A DNA stretch of 64,000 nt from JBBRNH01 sp038230415. Lineage in GTDB: Bacteria > Bacteroidota > Bacteroidia > Cytophagales > Spirosomataceae. The notes beneath the pieces are model-generated. The model saw only the letters and a program-made list of their open reading frames with translations. It did no database searches and was not told where the DNA came from. The stretch spans positions 11,156 to 75,155 of the forward strand of contig JBBRNH010000016.1 in the NCBI GenBank assembly GCA_038230415.1, given 5' to 3'. Positions 1 to 8,446 of this stretch are shown here, piece by piece (position 1 is the first letter of the stretch; every line of letters starts with the position of its first letter). A program made the translations under genes and the position numbers.

Positions 1-1
1 G

Positions 2-697
2 TTCGATACGCACGCCAATCAGGTGAATACCACCGACACCACCACCGGCCAGCACGCCAACCTGATGAAACAGGTTTCGGACGGGATCAAGTCATTCATG
101 GACGACCTGAAAATGCTCGGAATTGACGACCGCGTAGCCGGCATGACGTTCTCCGAATTTGGCCGCCGGGCGATCTCCAACGCCAGCTACGGCACCGACC
201 ACGGCGCGGCTGCTCCGTTGTTTGCGTTCGGTAACGCCGTGAAGCGCCAGGTTATCGGCAAAAACCCCGATTTGAAAGACCTCGACAACAACAATATCAA
301 AATTCAGACCGATTACCGCCAGGTCTATGCCGCTTTCCTAAGCGATTTTCTGGGCGAAAAATCAACCATTGTTGATGGCGTATTGGGCAAAGCGTTTGAT
401 AAATCGCTGATTTTCCAGCAGTTGATCCTGGCTAATGAACCCCAGCCGATGGCGTTGCGGCTGTTTCCGAACCCCGCCGTTGATGATGTAGTGCTGGAAG
501 CCGATGCGTTCGGCGCGGGTGTGTCTGCCGTGAACGTGGCCGATGCAACGGGCCGCCGACTATCGGTGCCTGTGAGTATTCTTAGCCCAACCGGACTGGG
601 GATGAGTGTGCGCGAGTTGCCGGTGGGGGCTTATTTTGTTTCGGTCGAAACGTTGGACAAACAACGGCTCACGGCAAGGATGCTGGTGGCGCGGTGA
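2..697 (+). CDS. DUF1501 family secreted protein, C-terminal part, with T9SS sorting domain (left-truncated)
   Basis: The reading frame is open from the left edge of the window, so the N-terminus is missing. The first ~125 residues match the end of the DUF1501 (sulfatase-like) family, including the SEFGRR segment. The last ~80 residues form a type IX secretion sorting domain: it starts near LFPNPAVDDV, is beta-rich, and ends in a basic ARMLVAR tail. From knowledge of that family the protein should be exported by Sec and then anchored or released at the cell surface by the Por/T9SS machinery. Substrate is unknown. A hairpin followed by a T-run lies about 50 bp downstream. Confidence 0.85.
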   Translation, partial: FDTHANQVNTTDTTTGQHANLMKQVSDGIKSFMDDLKMLGIDDRVAGMTFSEFGRRAISNASYGTDHGAAAPLFAFGNAVKRQVIGKNPDLKDLDNNNIKIQTDYRQVYAAFLSDFLGEKSTIVDGVLGKAFDKSLIFQQLILANEPQPMALRLFPNPAVDDVVLEADAFGAGVSAVNVADATGRRLSVPVSILSPTGLGMSVRELPVGAYFVSVETLDKQRLTARMLVAR

Positions 698-705
698 TGC
701 ACGTA

Positions 706-725
706 GAGACGCATGCTTGTGTCTC
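706..725. repeat. Degenerate copy of the GAGACGCAA palindrome
   Basis: GAGACGCA, four bases, then TGTGTCTC. It resembles the better-conserved palindromes near 820, 35499, 35543 and 35741. One arm has diverged but still pairs through a G-U wobble. Confidence 0.5.
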
Positions 726-750
726 ATTCGTCACAGCCACCCAAAAAAAA

Positions 751-787
751 CGGGAACGCAAACTATTGCGTCCCCGTTTTTTTATAG
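751..787 (+). terminator. Terminator built from the GACGCAA palindrome
   Basis: CGGGAACGCAA, loop ACTA, TTGCGTCCCCG, then eleven T residues. It is a strong intrinsic-terminator shape for the DUF1501 gene. The inner half (ACGCAA-ACTA-TTGCGT) is identical to the core of the dispersed palindrome family, so a repeat seems to have been recruited as a terminator. Confidence 0.8.
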
Positions 788-819
788 CGTACTTTCATAC
801 CCGAAAATAGCCAAAACAG

Positions 820-840
820 GAGACGCAACTATGCGTCTCT
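820..840. repeat. GAGACGCA palindrome overlapping an upstream start codon
   Basis: GAGACGCA, ACTA, TGCGTCTC. The ATG at 831 lies inside the palindrome. If translation began there, the Bax-inhibitor protein would gain ten repeat-derived residues. The next ATG at 861 is the likelier start. Confidence 0.7.
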
Positions 841-860
841 ACACCAAACATCCCCAACTT

Positions 861-1583
861 ATGGAACCATCCCAACAACAACCCCGCATCCGGGCCTACG
901 CCCTGACCCCCGAAGATATTGAGCGCGAACAGGCCGCGTTTATGGCTCAGGTCTATGGCTGGATGATGGTCGCGCTACTCATCACGGCTACTGTCTCGAT
1001 CTGGACAGCCTCCACACCTGAACTCCTGAACATCGTGGTTGGCAACCGAATTGTGTTTTATGGCCTGATTCTGGCCGAACTCGGCATGGTGGTATGGCTG
1101 TCGGCAGCCGTGCAGCGAATGTCGGGAATCATGGCAACCACCCTGTTTTTGGGGTATGCCGCTATCAACGGGCTGACCTTAGCCGTAATTTTTACGGTTT
1201 TCACGGGTGGTTCTATCGCCAGTACGTTCTTCATCACGGCGGGGATGTTCGGGGCGATGAGTGCCTTCGGCTATTTCACCAAACGCGACCTGACCTCGTG
1301 GGGCAGTCTGCTGTTTATGGCCCTCATTGGCCTGATTCTGGCTTCGGTGGTGAATTTTTTCCTGCACAACGAGATACTATACTGGATAACGTCGTTTGCC
1401 GGAGTGCTGATTTTTGTGGGACTCACGGCCTACGACACCCAGAAAATTAAGGAGATGAACGTCATCGGCAACGCCGGTACCGACGAAGACCGCAAAGAAG
1501 CCATCATGGGCGCACTGACGCTCTACCTCGATTTTATCAACCTGTTTCTGTATTTGTTGCGGTTTTTTGGACGCAGGAAGTAG
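861..1583 (+). CDS. Bax inhibitor-1/YccA family membrane protein
   Basis: A 240-residue polytopic inner-membrane protein with about seven hydrophobic segments. It carries features typical of the BI-1 (TMBIM/YccA) family: VYGWMMVALLITA in the first helix, the acidic GLTAYDTQKIKEM stretch and a C-terminal LYLDFINLFLYLLRFFG helix. Bacterial members are pH-sensitive calcium-leak or FtsH-associated proteins; which role applies here cannot be read from sequence. I chose ATG 861 because the in-frame ATG at 831 lies in a palindromic repeat and adds non-conserved residues. It is an isolated gene between a terminator and a small orphan gene. Confidence 0.9.
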   Translation: MEPSQQQPRIRAYALTPEDIEREQAAFMAQVYGWMMVALLITATVSIWTASTPELLNIVVGNRIVFYGLILAELGMVVWLSAAVQRMSGIMATTLFLGYAAINGLTLAVIFTVFTGGSIASTFFITAGMFGAMSAFGYFTKRDLTSWGSLLFMALIGLILASVVNFFLHNEILYWITSFAGVLIFVGLTAYDTQKIKEMNVIGNAGTDEDRKEAIMGALTLYLDFINLFLYLLRFFGRRK

Positions 1584-1601
1584 TTTTAAAGTAACAATTT
1601 T

Positions 1602-1829
1602 ATGCAAGCAATAACAATTCAAAACCAGCCCGATCAATACGTGATTAGTATTGCCAAAACGGCAATAAGCAAAGATGACTTACTTGATTTACTGCAAACG
1701 TTACAGTTGGTGCAGTTGGCCCAGAAAGTTGATTTTGACGACTCTATTTTGGCACTCGCCGAAGAAATTAATACAAATTGGTGGCAACAAAATAAGGAGC
1801 GATTTATTTACGATGAGATCACAATATGA
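1602..1829 (+). CDS. Small acidic protein, antitoxin-like, no partner seen
   Basis: A 75-residue protein with an N-terminal beta strand region (YVISIAKTAIS) followed by two predicted helices rich in Leu and acidic residues and a WWQQNKERF tail. Small Bacteroidota and cyanobacterial proteins of this shape often sit ahead of PIN-type toxins, so an antitoxin role is possible. No toxin gene follows: the convergent dabB stop begins 10 bp downstream. It may be an orphan left after loss of the toxin. Recognition is weak. Confidence 0.55.
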   Translation: MQAITIQNQPDQYVISIAKTAISKDDLLDLLQTLQLVQLAQKVDFDDSILALAEEINTNWWQQNKERFIYDEITI

Positions 1830-1838
1830 CCGCACCAT

Positions 1839-3707
1839 TTACGACGACCGATACGCCATTTCATGCACCGACCTCACGTGCGGCCCCAAAAAAACGCGGG
1901 CATAAATCCGAATCAATGCCAGACCGTCCACAATGAAACTCAACGCTGTGCAGAACGCCAGCAACGCCTGATCTTCGTGAATGTGCGTGAAAATCACGTC
2001 TTCGCCGATAAACGTGGGCGTAATGGGGAAGCCCGACACACCGAGGCAACACAACAAAAACACCAATGCCATTCGAGGATGCTTGTAGGAATGGCCGTGA
2101 AACTGATTCAGGTCAATGTTGTTTTCCAGCGTTTTCATCCGGCTCAAGACCACAAAACCAATCGAACCGGCAATGGCCACACCACTCAGGTAGAGATAGA
2201 CCTGGTCATATTTGAAATGCTCGTTAAACGAGATCGCCAGGGCCACAAAGGCGTGGTTCATCAAGATCAGCACCCAACTTAGGCGGGCTTTTTTGCGCTC
2301 CGTAAAGGCTTTGATAACCGTTACCAAACCCAAAAACGAGAACACAAACGGCAGATATACCTCAACGTTTGTTGGTATGGCTTCTTCATTAATCAGGACC
2401 ACAACGCCAACAAGACAGGCCGGAATAAAGAACGCCAGCACCCGGCTCACGGTCAGAAAGTCGAGTTTGCGCCCGATTTGCTTCAACGGGTTCCACAGAT
2501 ACTGGTACATGATCGAATCGAGGTTCCATTCTTTCAAACACAGCACATAAAACGTGTAGGCCATTTTTTTCGGGAAAAACGACTCGATAGACCGGGCGCG
2601 GGGCGTGAAATTATAAAACTGCTCCCGAATCAGGTAACTCACCACCGACGGCGAGACGAGCAGTTGGTACGTCCGCAAGAAAGCGTTTCCGGCAAAGTGA
2701 AACAGGGCCAGATACTCCAATCCGGCGGCTACCTCAATAAACATGAGCCCGATTTGCCCAATGGATGCGTAGGCAATCTGACTCTTCACCGACGACTGTA
2801 CCCGCGCAATACCCGTTGCAATTACGGCGGTGGTCAGCCCCAATAACCCAATCAATATCCTGACCGAAATCTGCTGTTCCCAAAACGGATAGGTTCGCAG
2901 CAGCAGAAAAACACCCAGATGCACCGACAGCGACCCGTAGAAAATGGCACTGCTCGGTGTGGGGCCTTCCATTGCTCGCGGCAACCACGACGAGAACGGC
3001 AACTGCGCCGACTTGGCAGCCGCCGACAACAAAATCATCAGCGAAATCAGGACCCCAATAACGCTGTGGTTTTGCAGGTGTTCATGCACGAGTTCATAAT
3101 TACTGAGTTGCAAAAACGTGGTGTTCTGGTGCCAGAGGTGGTGGCTCATCCACATCGCCAGAATAATACCCACGTCGCCCATCCGGTAAATCGAAAACAC
3201 TTTCACCGCGTTTTTTACGGGCAGGTAACGGTCTCTATAAAAGGCGATTAGCAAAAATGATGAGATGCCCAGAATCTCCCAACCGATGAACAGGGTTTCG
3301 AGGTTTCCCGAAAAAATGGTGAGCGTGTAGCCGAAATAAAAGAACAGAATCGTGTTGAAAAACCGCTTGTAGCCAGCCTCGCGGTGCATATACGCCCGGC
3401 TATAAATCGTGACCAAAAACGTTAAGAATGACCCGACAAAAAGGTAAACCGCTGTGATCGCGTCGAAATCAAAGTCCACGAAAAACTCGTAGCCGGTGCT
3501 GCTGAACAGTACAATTTCTTTCACGTCGAGCGTGGGATAGCCGCTAAAAAGCCAGTAGGCCAGAAACCCCAGCGCACCAAAAAAGTGCAGGCTAACCGTG
3601 CCAACGGCCACACCCGAAATCAGAATTTCGCGCTTACCCGGTATCAACAAACTGACTAAGAACCCGGCCAATGGCAGGATAATAAAAAAGGGGAGGAATG
3701 AAATCAT
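1839..3707 (-). CDS. dabB: DabB, NuoL-like proton-conducting subunit of the DAB inorganic-carbon pump
   Basis: A 622-residue polytopic membrane protein of the NuoL/MrpA (Proton_antipo_M) family. Conserved parts include the SSFLLIAFYRDR and PFSSWLPRAMEGPTPSSA segments that carry the proton-path Lys/Glu/His residues of antiporter-like complex I subunits. No other complex I gene is near. Instead the gene starts 9 bp after the dabA stop on the same strand, the arrangement of DAB operons. In the characterised Halothiobacillus system, DabB couples cation or proton flux to DabA-driven CO2 hydration, trapping bicarbonate inside. The same role is inferred here from family and order. Confidence 0.93.
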   Translation of the reverse strand: MISFLPFFIILPLAGFLVSLLIPGKREILISGVAVGTVSLHFFGALGFLAYWLFSGYPTLDVKEIVLFSSTGYEFFVDFDFDAITAVYLFVGSFLTFLVTIYSRAYMHREAGYKRFFNTILFFYFGYTLTIFSGNLETLFIGWEILGISSFLLIAFYRDRYLPVKNAVKVFSIYRMGDVGIILAMWMSHHLWHQNTTFLQLSNYELVHEHLQNHSVIGVLISLMILLSAAAKSAQLPFSSWLPRAMEGPTPSSAIFYGSLSVHLGVFLLLRTYPFWEQQISVRILIGLLGLTTAVIATGIARVQSSVKSQIAYASIGQIGLMFIEVAAGLEYLALFHFAGNAFLRTYQLLVSPSVVSYLIREQFYNFTPRARSIESFFPKKMAYTFYVLCLKEWNLDSIMYQYLWNPLKQIGRKLDFLTVSRVLAFFIPACLVGVVVLINEEAIPTNVEVYLPFVFSFLGLVTVIKAFTERKKARLSWVLILMNHAFVALAISFNEHFKYDQVYLYLSGVAIAGSIGFVVLSRMKTLENNIDLNQFHGHSYKHPRMALVFLLCCLGVSGFPITPTFIGEDVIFTHIHEDQALLAFCTALSFIVDGLALIRIYARVFLGPHVRSVHEMAYRSS

Positions 3708-3716
3708 ATTGGATTT

Positions 3717-6275
3717 TTAAGACAGTAATACCACCGGAATATTATCGGTATTAGCTTCGACCAAGACACCCATATCCGAGACTTCGGGCAGGTGGTCGGG
3801 CGCGGGTTGATACGGCACGAATGCGCCGTTTTTAAAGACCGATGTTTCGCGGGTTTCGGGGTTCACCGCCACTAAGTTTACCCAATCGTTTTGATACCAT
3901 TCATACACGCCGGGGACAACCTGGATCGTTTTCAGCACCACGTCAGGAAAATGTTCCACAATCATCAGCAGCCGGAGCGGGTCATGCACCTCGATCATCT
4001 GACTCGGCAGGCCGGGCCGCAGATCACCGTCGATGCCGTTGGCAACGCCAAACAAGCCCATCACGTTGTGCGGTAGTTTGGTGCCGGCACCTAATTTCTG
4101 GTTGTCAACCCGCGAGAAAAAGTACTCTAAGTTAATGCCGCCACAGACCACCGTTGCCGCTTTCAGGATGTTGAGCAGGTAAACGCCGTCGGGGTCAATG
4201 GAGTAATCGAACGAGTTCATCAACGCCCGGCGGTCTAAAAATATGCCTTTCGTCATGGCCCGGCGACCCACAATGCAGAGCGCGTTGGTGGCGTGATTGA
4301 GTTCGGGGCGGGGTTCAAACAGCGACACTGACCGGATTTTTACTTTTTCGTGAATCTGCTTGCCGGTCAATTTGGTATCAATAGAGTCAAACCGTCGCGA
4401 GCGTTCTTTGGCGTTGAAATCCAGGGCGTTAGCTAAGGTATCAGCGTTGATTCGGTGCTTCTCACCGTTGGTGGCGGTCAGTGATTTTTGGTCGAAAAAC
4501 GCAATTTCGTCGCGGGTGGTGTCGTGCAAGGCACCCATAAACTGGGTTGTTTCGGGAATGTCAATGCCCCGCGCCCGGAGGTTTTCACGAACCTGGAGGT
4601 GGTTTGCCATGAAACAGATTACCCGCGAATTGACCGAGCCCGCCCGGCCCGAACACGCCCCGCAATCGTAGGCGGCATAGTGCGGGTTGTTGACGCTGCT
4701 TGACCCGTGACCGACGACATAGACCAACGGCGCAAAGTTTTTTACGAGGCCAATGCTTTTCAGCAGGTTCTCGACCCGCGTAGTCATCTCGGCAACGGTG
4801 AAGCCAATTTGCAGGTCGTTTTCGGGCGCGTCGTCGGGCTTGTGTTCGATGGTCAGGGCCGAAAACTGATCCATATGTTTGAACGACGAAGCCATTGCCG
4901 GGCTGCTCGAAGGCCGAAAAACGGTCAGGAATAACTTAAACGCCGACCAGAAACCGAGCGTTTGGGAGATCAGCCAGCCGCTATAAAACGAGTGCGTGTC
5001 TTTGCTGAAGTGCGCGTCTTTTTCGCGTTTCAGGCTGCTGCCCACTTCCTTAATCAGAAACTTGGGCGTAACCGGGGCCGGGCATACTTTCTCGTAAAAC
5101 TTGCCCGCTTCGGGCTGGTAAAAGAATTCCACGCCGAAAAAGCCGGGCGTACCAAATGTTTCGCAGTTCGGATCTAGTTTTTCAAGGTATCGCCGGAGTG
5201 AGCCTTCGCGGTCGTCAATGCAAAACAGGGCCTGAAACGATTTGGCAGCTATCTCGTGCGGCACGGTTTCCTGCTGAATCCCGGCCAGAACCTGATCGTA
5301 ATACGTCCACTCGAAAGCCTGTTGCCAGAGCGACAGCACCTCGTCGCGTTCGGTTTGGGCAACCTCAGCAAACAACGGCGTGGGTAGTTTGCTGATTTTT
5401 TGGCTAAGGGGTTGCCATTTTTTACCAAACTGCGCGTCGAGGGCATCAATTTCGAGCAGCAGTTCAAACACAATCATGTCGTGCGTCGAGAGGTTTTTGC
5501 GGTCGAGGAGCGTTTGCGGTTCGTTTTCGATGGTCGAAATCATGCCCGACCAACCCTGATGGGCAAACTGCTGATCGAAGAGGTAGCGTTCGTACAGGGC
5601 TTCGTTGCCGACTAAGATTTGGAGCAAATCGGCGATCCCGCAAGGCGTATCGAGTAGCAGGTTTTTAGCCCGCCCGGTTCTGAAAAAGCTGGCAAAACTG
5701 CCGCGTTCCATCTCGCGGATGGCGGCCAGAAACGAGGTCTCCCGCACCGGAAAGGCCCAGATTGCAATGCCCTGATCGAGATAGCTGCACAGGGTTCGGA
5801 ACAGAATCGGGTGAACGAGCGAGTCGAGGTCTATCTGGTATTTCTTTTTCCAGTTGGTTCGGAGTGCGCCGATTCGGGGCAGGTTGGTTTCGGGGTAGTT
5901 TCCGGTGAGCAGTTTTTGCGTCCAGGTCTCCACTCCGTCTGCGCCTTTTTGGTTGGCAATCGCGGATTTCAGTACTGTCGGGCTAATGCGCTGATTGGCA
6001 TACATCGCCCGATATTCATTAAGCGATAACAGCACGTTGTAGCCAAACACCCGCGAAGCCGTTCGGAGGGCCTCATAGAATGTCAGGTTCTGAAAGGCAT
6101 GAAGCGTGTTGTGGTGAATAAAATCTTTGAGCGGAGCCTGTGCGGGCAAAAAGTGCTTGATTTCGTGCAGCACGGCGTGTTCATCGAACCCGGTTTTAGT
6201 GTCGGAAATGGCATGCCCATGATGTATTGCGTTAAGTGGTGTAGCCTCCTGATTCATCGCTGGTTGTCTAATCAT
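3717..6275 (-). CDS. dabA: DabA (DUF2309), zinc beta-carbonic-anhydrase-like subunit of the DAB carbon pump
   Basis: An 852-residue cytoplasmic protein of the UPF0753/DUF2309 family, now called DabA. With ATG 6275 as start, the four zinc/active-site residues fall at Cys352 and Asp354 (FCIDDREGS), His523 (VVGHGSSS) and Cys538 (YDCGACSGRAGS). This is almost the same numbering and spacing as in Halothiobacillus DabA. The N-terminal FIHHNTLHAFQ segment is also typical. An alternative TTG start at 6293 would overlap a probable -7 box, so I prefer 6275. The gene leads the dabAB operon and diverges from a SulP transporter gene. The intergenic region carries a periodic TTAA array that could control it. 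Confidence 0.93.
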   Translation of the reverse strand: MIRQPAMNQEATPLNAIHHGHAISDTKTGFDEHAVLHEIKHFLPAQAPLKDFIHHNTLHAFQNLTFYEALRTASRVFGYNVLLSLNEYRAMYANQRISPTVLKSAIANQKGADGVETWTQKLLTGNYPETNLPRIGALRTNWKKKYQIDLDSLVHPILFRTLCSYLDQGIAIWAFPVRETSFLAAIREMERGSFASFFRTGRAKNLLLDTPCGIADLLQILVGNEALYERYLFDQQFAHQGWSGMISTIENEPQTLLDRKNLSTHDMIVFELLLEIDALDAQFGKKWQPLSQKISKLPTPLFAEVAQTERDEVLSLWQQAFEWTYYDQVLAGIQQETVPHEIAAKSFQALFCIDDREGSLRRYLEKLDPNCETFGTPGFFGVEFFYQPEAGKFYEKVCPAPVTPKFLIKEVGSSLKREKDAHFSKDTHSFYSGWLISQTLGFWSAFKLFLTVFRPSSSPAMASSFKHMDQFSALTIEHKPDDAPENDLQIGFTVAEMTTRVENLLKSIGLVKNFAPLVYVVGHGSSSVNNPHYAAYDCGACSGRAGSVNSRVICFMANHLQVRENLRARGIDIPETTQFMGALHDTTRDEIAFFDQKSLTATNGEKHRINADTLANALDFNAKERSRRFDSIDTKLTGKQIHEKVKIRSVSLFEPRPELNHATNALCIVGRRAMTKGIFLDRRALMNSFDYSIDPDGVYLLNILKAATVVCGGINLEYFFSRVDNQKLGAGTKLPHNVMGLFGVANGIDGDLRPGLPSQMIEVHDPLRLLMIVEHFPDVVLKTIQVVPGVYEWYQNDWVNLVAVNPETRETSVFKNGAFVPYQPAPDHLPEVSDMGVLVEANTDNIPVVLLS

Positions 6276-6290
6276 GCCTATTGGTATTTG

Positions 6291-6298
6291 CAAAGGTG
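6291..6298 (-). promoter_or_regulatory. Possible -7 box for dabA
   Basis: Read on the minus strand the sequence is CACCTTTG, seven of eight matches to the Bacteroidota -7 consensus TAnnTTTG. It lies about 15 bp upstream of the dabA ATG and 12 bp from the nearest TTAA unit, which would imply a very short leader. No clear -33 box was found, consistent with an activator-dependent promoter. Confidence 0.3.
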
Positions 6299-6309
6299 AA
6301 CCCGCCTTG

Positions 6310-6397
6310 TTAAAAGCCGATTAAAGCCAGTTTAAGATGTGATTAAACCGGGTTTAATTGCCTTTTAATCCGCACTTAACAACGGCTTAATGCTACC
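6310..6397. promoter_or_regulatory. Eight TTAA-headed 11-bp direct repeats between dabA and sulP
   Basis: TTAA begins at 6310, 6321, 6332, 6343, 6354, 6365, 6376 and 6387, so every unit is exactly 11 bp. The other seven positions of each unit vary. Eleven base pairs is about one helical turn, which puts all eight TTAA cores on one face of the DNA. Such phasing is typical of oligomeric binding by OmpR/PhoB-type response regulators and is far from chance. The array begins about 35 bp upstream of the dabA ATG and also faces the sulP gene. The regulator is not identified in this window. Confidence 0.75.
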
Positions 6398-6420
6398 CGC
6401 CGAACATTGCACCCGACATT

Positions 6421-6525
6421 GACGCAAGACTATGGGACGAAAGACGCAAGACTATGAGACGTAAGAAGAAAGACGGTTGGTTCTCCGATGATTTTCATGA
6501 ATTGTCTTGCGTCTCACAGTCTTTT
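6421..6525. repeat. Direct and inverted GACGCAAGAC repeats upstream of sulP
   Basis: GACGCAAGACTATG occurs at 6421 and 6443, 22 bp apart. The complement GTCTTGCGTC follows at 6504-6513, and GACGTAAG is mirrored by CTTACAG-like DNA nearby, giving a potential long hairpin in the sulP leader. The arms resemble the GAGACGCAA palindromes found elsewhere in the window. An open frame through this segment (from 6488) is not counted as coding. Confidence 0.6.
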
Positions 6526-6583
6526 TTCTTTCGTCTTACAGTTTTTCTTCTCACAGCCTTTCTTCTCAAAAATCACCAACTGC

Positions 6584-8215
6584 ATGGAAGCGCAAGCGAA
6601 ACCGATTACCCAATTCACACCAGCCAAAGGTCTGGCTGGCCTGACCCAAAACTGGCAGTCTGACCTGTTGTCGGGCTTTCTGGTATCGCTTATTGCCCTA
6701 CCGCTGAGCCTCGGCATTGCCTCGGCCAGTGGTTTTCCGCCGATTATGGGTGTACTGACAGCCATCATCGGCGGGCTGGTGGTGGCGTTTTTTGCCGGTT
6801 CGGAGCCAACCATCAAAGGCCCGGCTGCCGGGCTAATCGTGATTGTGGCCGGCGCAGTCGAAGAGTTGGGTCGGGGCAATGCCGAACTCGGCTGGCACCT
6901 CGCCCTCGGCGTGATTCTGGTGGCCGGGGTAGTTCAAGTACTGTTTGGGGTGCTGAAAGTGGCAAAACTCGCCGACTTTTTTCCGTTGGCGGCTGTTCAC
7001 GGGATGCTCGCGGCCATTGGCATCATCATCATGTCGAAACAGATTCACTGGGCGTTGGGCACTCCGCCATCGGCCACGAAGGGCAAAGAACCACTCGAAC
7101 TGATTGCCATGATTCCGCACAGCATTGCCAACCTCAATTGGCACATTGCCGTTATTGGCTTAGTCAGTGCCGTTATCATGTTTAGCTGGCCGAGCATCAA
7201 AAACAAAGCTATAAAACAGATTCCGCCCGCATTGGTGGTGCTGGTGGTGGCCGTTGCCCTCGGATTTTATTTTCAGCTTTCCGACAAAACCCAGTATGGA
7301 GACCTAAAACCGTTGGTCAACCCCGGCGAATTTAAATTGGCCGTAAACGTTGATTTTGGAGCCTGGACGGGTGACTTACTGCCAACGGCCCTGAAATATC
7401 TGGCGATGTTTGCCCTCATCGGCTCGCTCGAGTCGCTGCTGACGGGCAAAGCCATTGATCTGCTTGACCCCTTCAAACGCAAATCGAACCTGAGCAAAGA
7501 CCTCACGGCGGTTGGGATTGGTAACATCACATCAGCCTTTCTGGGTGGCTTACCCATGATTTCAGAAGTAGCCCGTTCGTCGGCCAACCTCACCAACGGC
7601 GGTAAAACCCGGTGGGCCAACTTTTTTCATGGTGCGTTTTTATTAGTGTTTGTGGTGGCGTTGGTGCCGCTTATCAAATTGGTGCCGATGGCAGCTCTGG
7701 CAGCCATTCTTATTTCGGTAGGCTATCGGCTGGCAAATCCCAAAGAGTTTCGGCATATGTACCAGATTGGGCCAGAGCAGTTAATTGTGTTTGTGGTTAC
7801 GATTATTGCCACCCTCGCTACGGATTTACTGATTGGCATTGCCGTTGGTATCCTGGCCGAGTTTGTGATTCAACTCGTTTTGGGTCTGCCGGTGAAGTAT
7901 CTCTTTAACCCGGCGCAGAAAATGGTCTCTACGGAGCATAACCACACCCTAACTATCAACGGGGCGGCTGTATTCACCAACTACTTGACCATCAAGGGAA
8001 TGTTAGACCAAATTCCGCAGGAAGCCGGTCAACACATTACCGTTGACTTGCACCACGCCCGCTATGTTGACCACACCGTGATGGAAAACCTACACAACTA
8101 CGAGCGCGATTTCAAAACCGCCGGGGGTGAATTTCACGTCATCAATTTAGACGAACACAAACCCCTGTCGGCCCATCCGCTGTCCGCCCGGCGGAAAGCA
8201 GGCGCGGCACAATAA
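6584..8215 (+). CDS. SulP (SLC26) family anion transporter with STAS domain, probably bicarbonate
   Basis: A 543-residue protein. Residues ~20-420 form the SulP membrane domain (SGFLVSLIALPLSLGIAS and GSEPTIKGPAAGLI are typical) and the last ~100 residues form a cytoplasmic STAS domain (VDLHHARYVDHT). SulP proteins carry sulfate, bicarbonate or other anions; some, such as cyanobacterial BicA, are sodium-dependent bicarbonate importers. Divergence from dabAB across a shared regulatory region points to bicarbonate here, but sulfate cannot be excluded from sequence. ATG 6584 was chosen since it begins the conserved region; longer upstream frames run through repeats. A strong terminator follows. 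Confidence 0.9.
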   Translation: MEAQAKPITQFTPAKGLAGLTQNWQSDLLSGFLVSLIALPLSLGIASASGFPPIMGVLTAIIGGLVVAFFAGSEPTIKGPAAGLIVIVAGAVEELGRGNAELGWHLALGVILVAGVVQVLFGVLKVAKLADFFPLAAVHGMLAAIGIIIMSKQIHWALGTPPSATKGKEPLELIAMIPHSIANLNWHIAVIGLVSAVIMFSWPSIKNKAIKQIPPALVVLVVAVALGFYFQLSDKTQYGDLKPLVNPGEFKLAVNVDFGAWTGDLLPTALKYLAMFALIGSLESLLTGKAIDLLDPFKRKSNLSKDLTAVGIGNITSAFLGGLPMISEVARSSANLTNGGKTRWANFFHGAFLLVFVVALVPLIKLVPMAALAAILISVGYRLANPKEFRHMYQIGPEQLIVFVVTIIATLATDLLIGIAVGILAEFVIQLVLGLPVKYLFNPAQKMVSTEHNHTLTINGAAVFTNYLTIKGMLDQIPQEAGQHITVDLHHARYVDHTVMENLHNYERDFKTAGGEFHVINLDEHKPLSAHPLSARRKAGAAQ

Positions 8216-8244
8216 AGGCTAAAGAGACCATCTGACGAATCACG

Positions 8245-8270
8245 AAGCCGGGAAATTTCCCGGCTTTTTT
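8245..8270 (+). terminator. Intrinsic terminator after sulP
   Basis: A perfect 20-bp palindrome (AGCCGGGAAA paired with TTTCCCGGCT) followed by five further T residues, 30 bp after the sulP stop. Confidence 0.9.
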
Positions 8271-8348
8271 CGTTTGGTGAACGCTGAACAGTGGGCTGAT
8301 TGCCGGTCTCATCGGCGGAGCCGTAGCGGGATGCTCTCTGCTTCTGGG

Positions 8349-8432
8349 ATGAGCATGAGTGGCCCAGTAGTTGGTTTGGCCGTTATCGTGGCGAAGCCAA
8401 AGACCGTTTTATTCGTTTCTGATAAAAGCTAA
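8349..8432 (+). pseudogene. Short unrecognised coding remnant in the sulP-tatD gap
   Basis: The 8271-8446 gap contains codon-like DNA: a hydrophobic glycine-rich stretch (LIAGLIGGAVAGC, frame closed by a stop at about 8350) and then a 27-codon frame beginning MSMSGPVVGLAVIVAKPKTV. Neither has a recognisable family. It reads like the broken end of a small membrane or secreted protein. Confidence is low. Confidence 0.2.
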
Positions 8433-8446
8433 ACTGACTACGGGAA

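Noticed and set aside
831..860. Upstream start of the Bax-inhibitor gene at 831
   Set aside because: This ATG lies in a dispersed palindrome and adds ten residues not expected for the family.
1839..3707. NADH dehydrogenase subunit L of complex I
   Set aside because: No other nuo genes are present, and the gene is coupled to a full dabA with an intact zinc site.
6310..6397. A CRISPR array
   Set aside because: Units are only 11 bp with a 4-bp constant part. There are no 23-37 bp repeats, no spacers and no cas genes.
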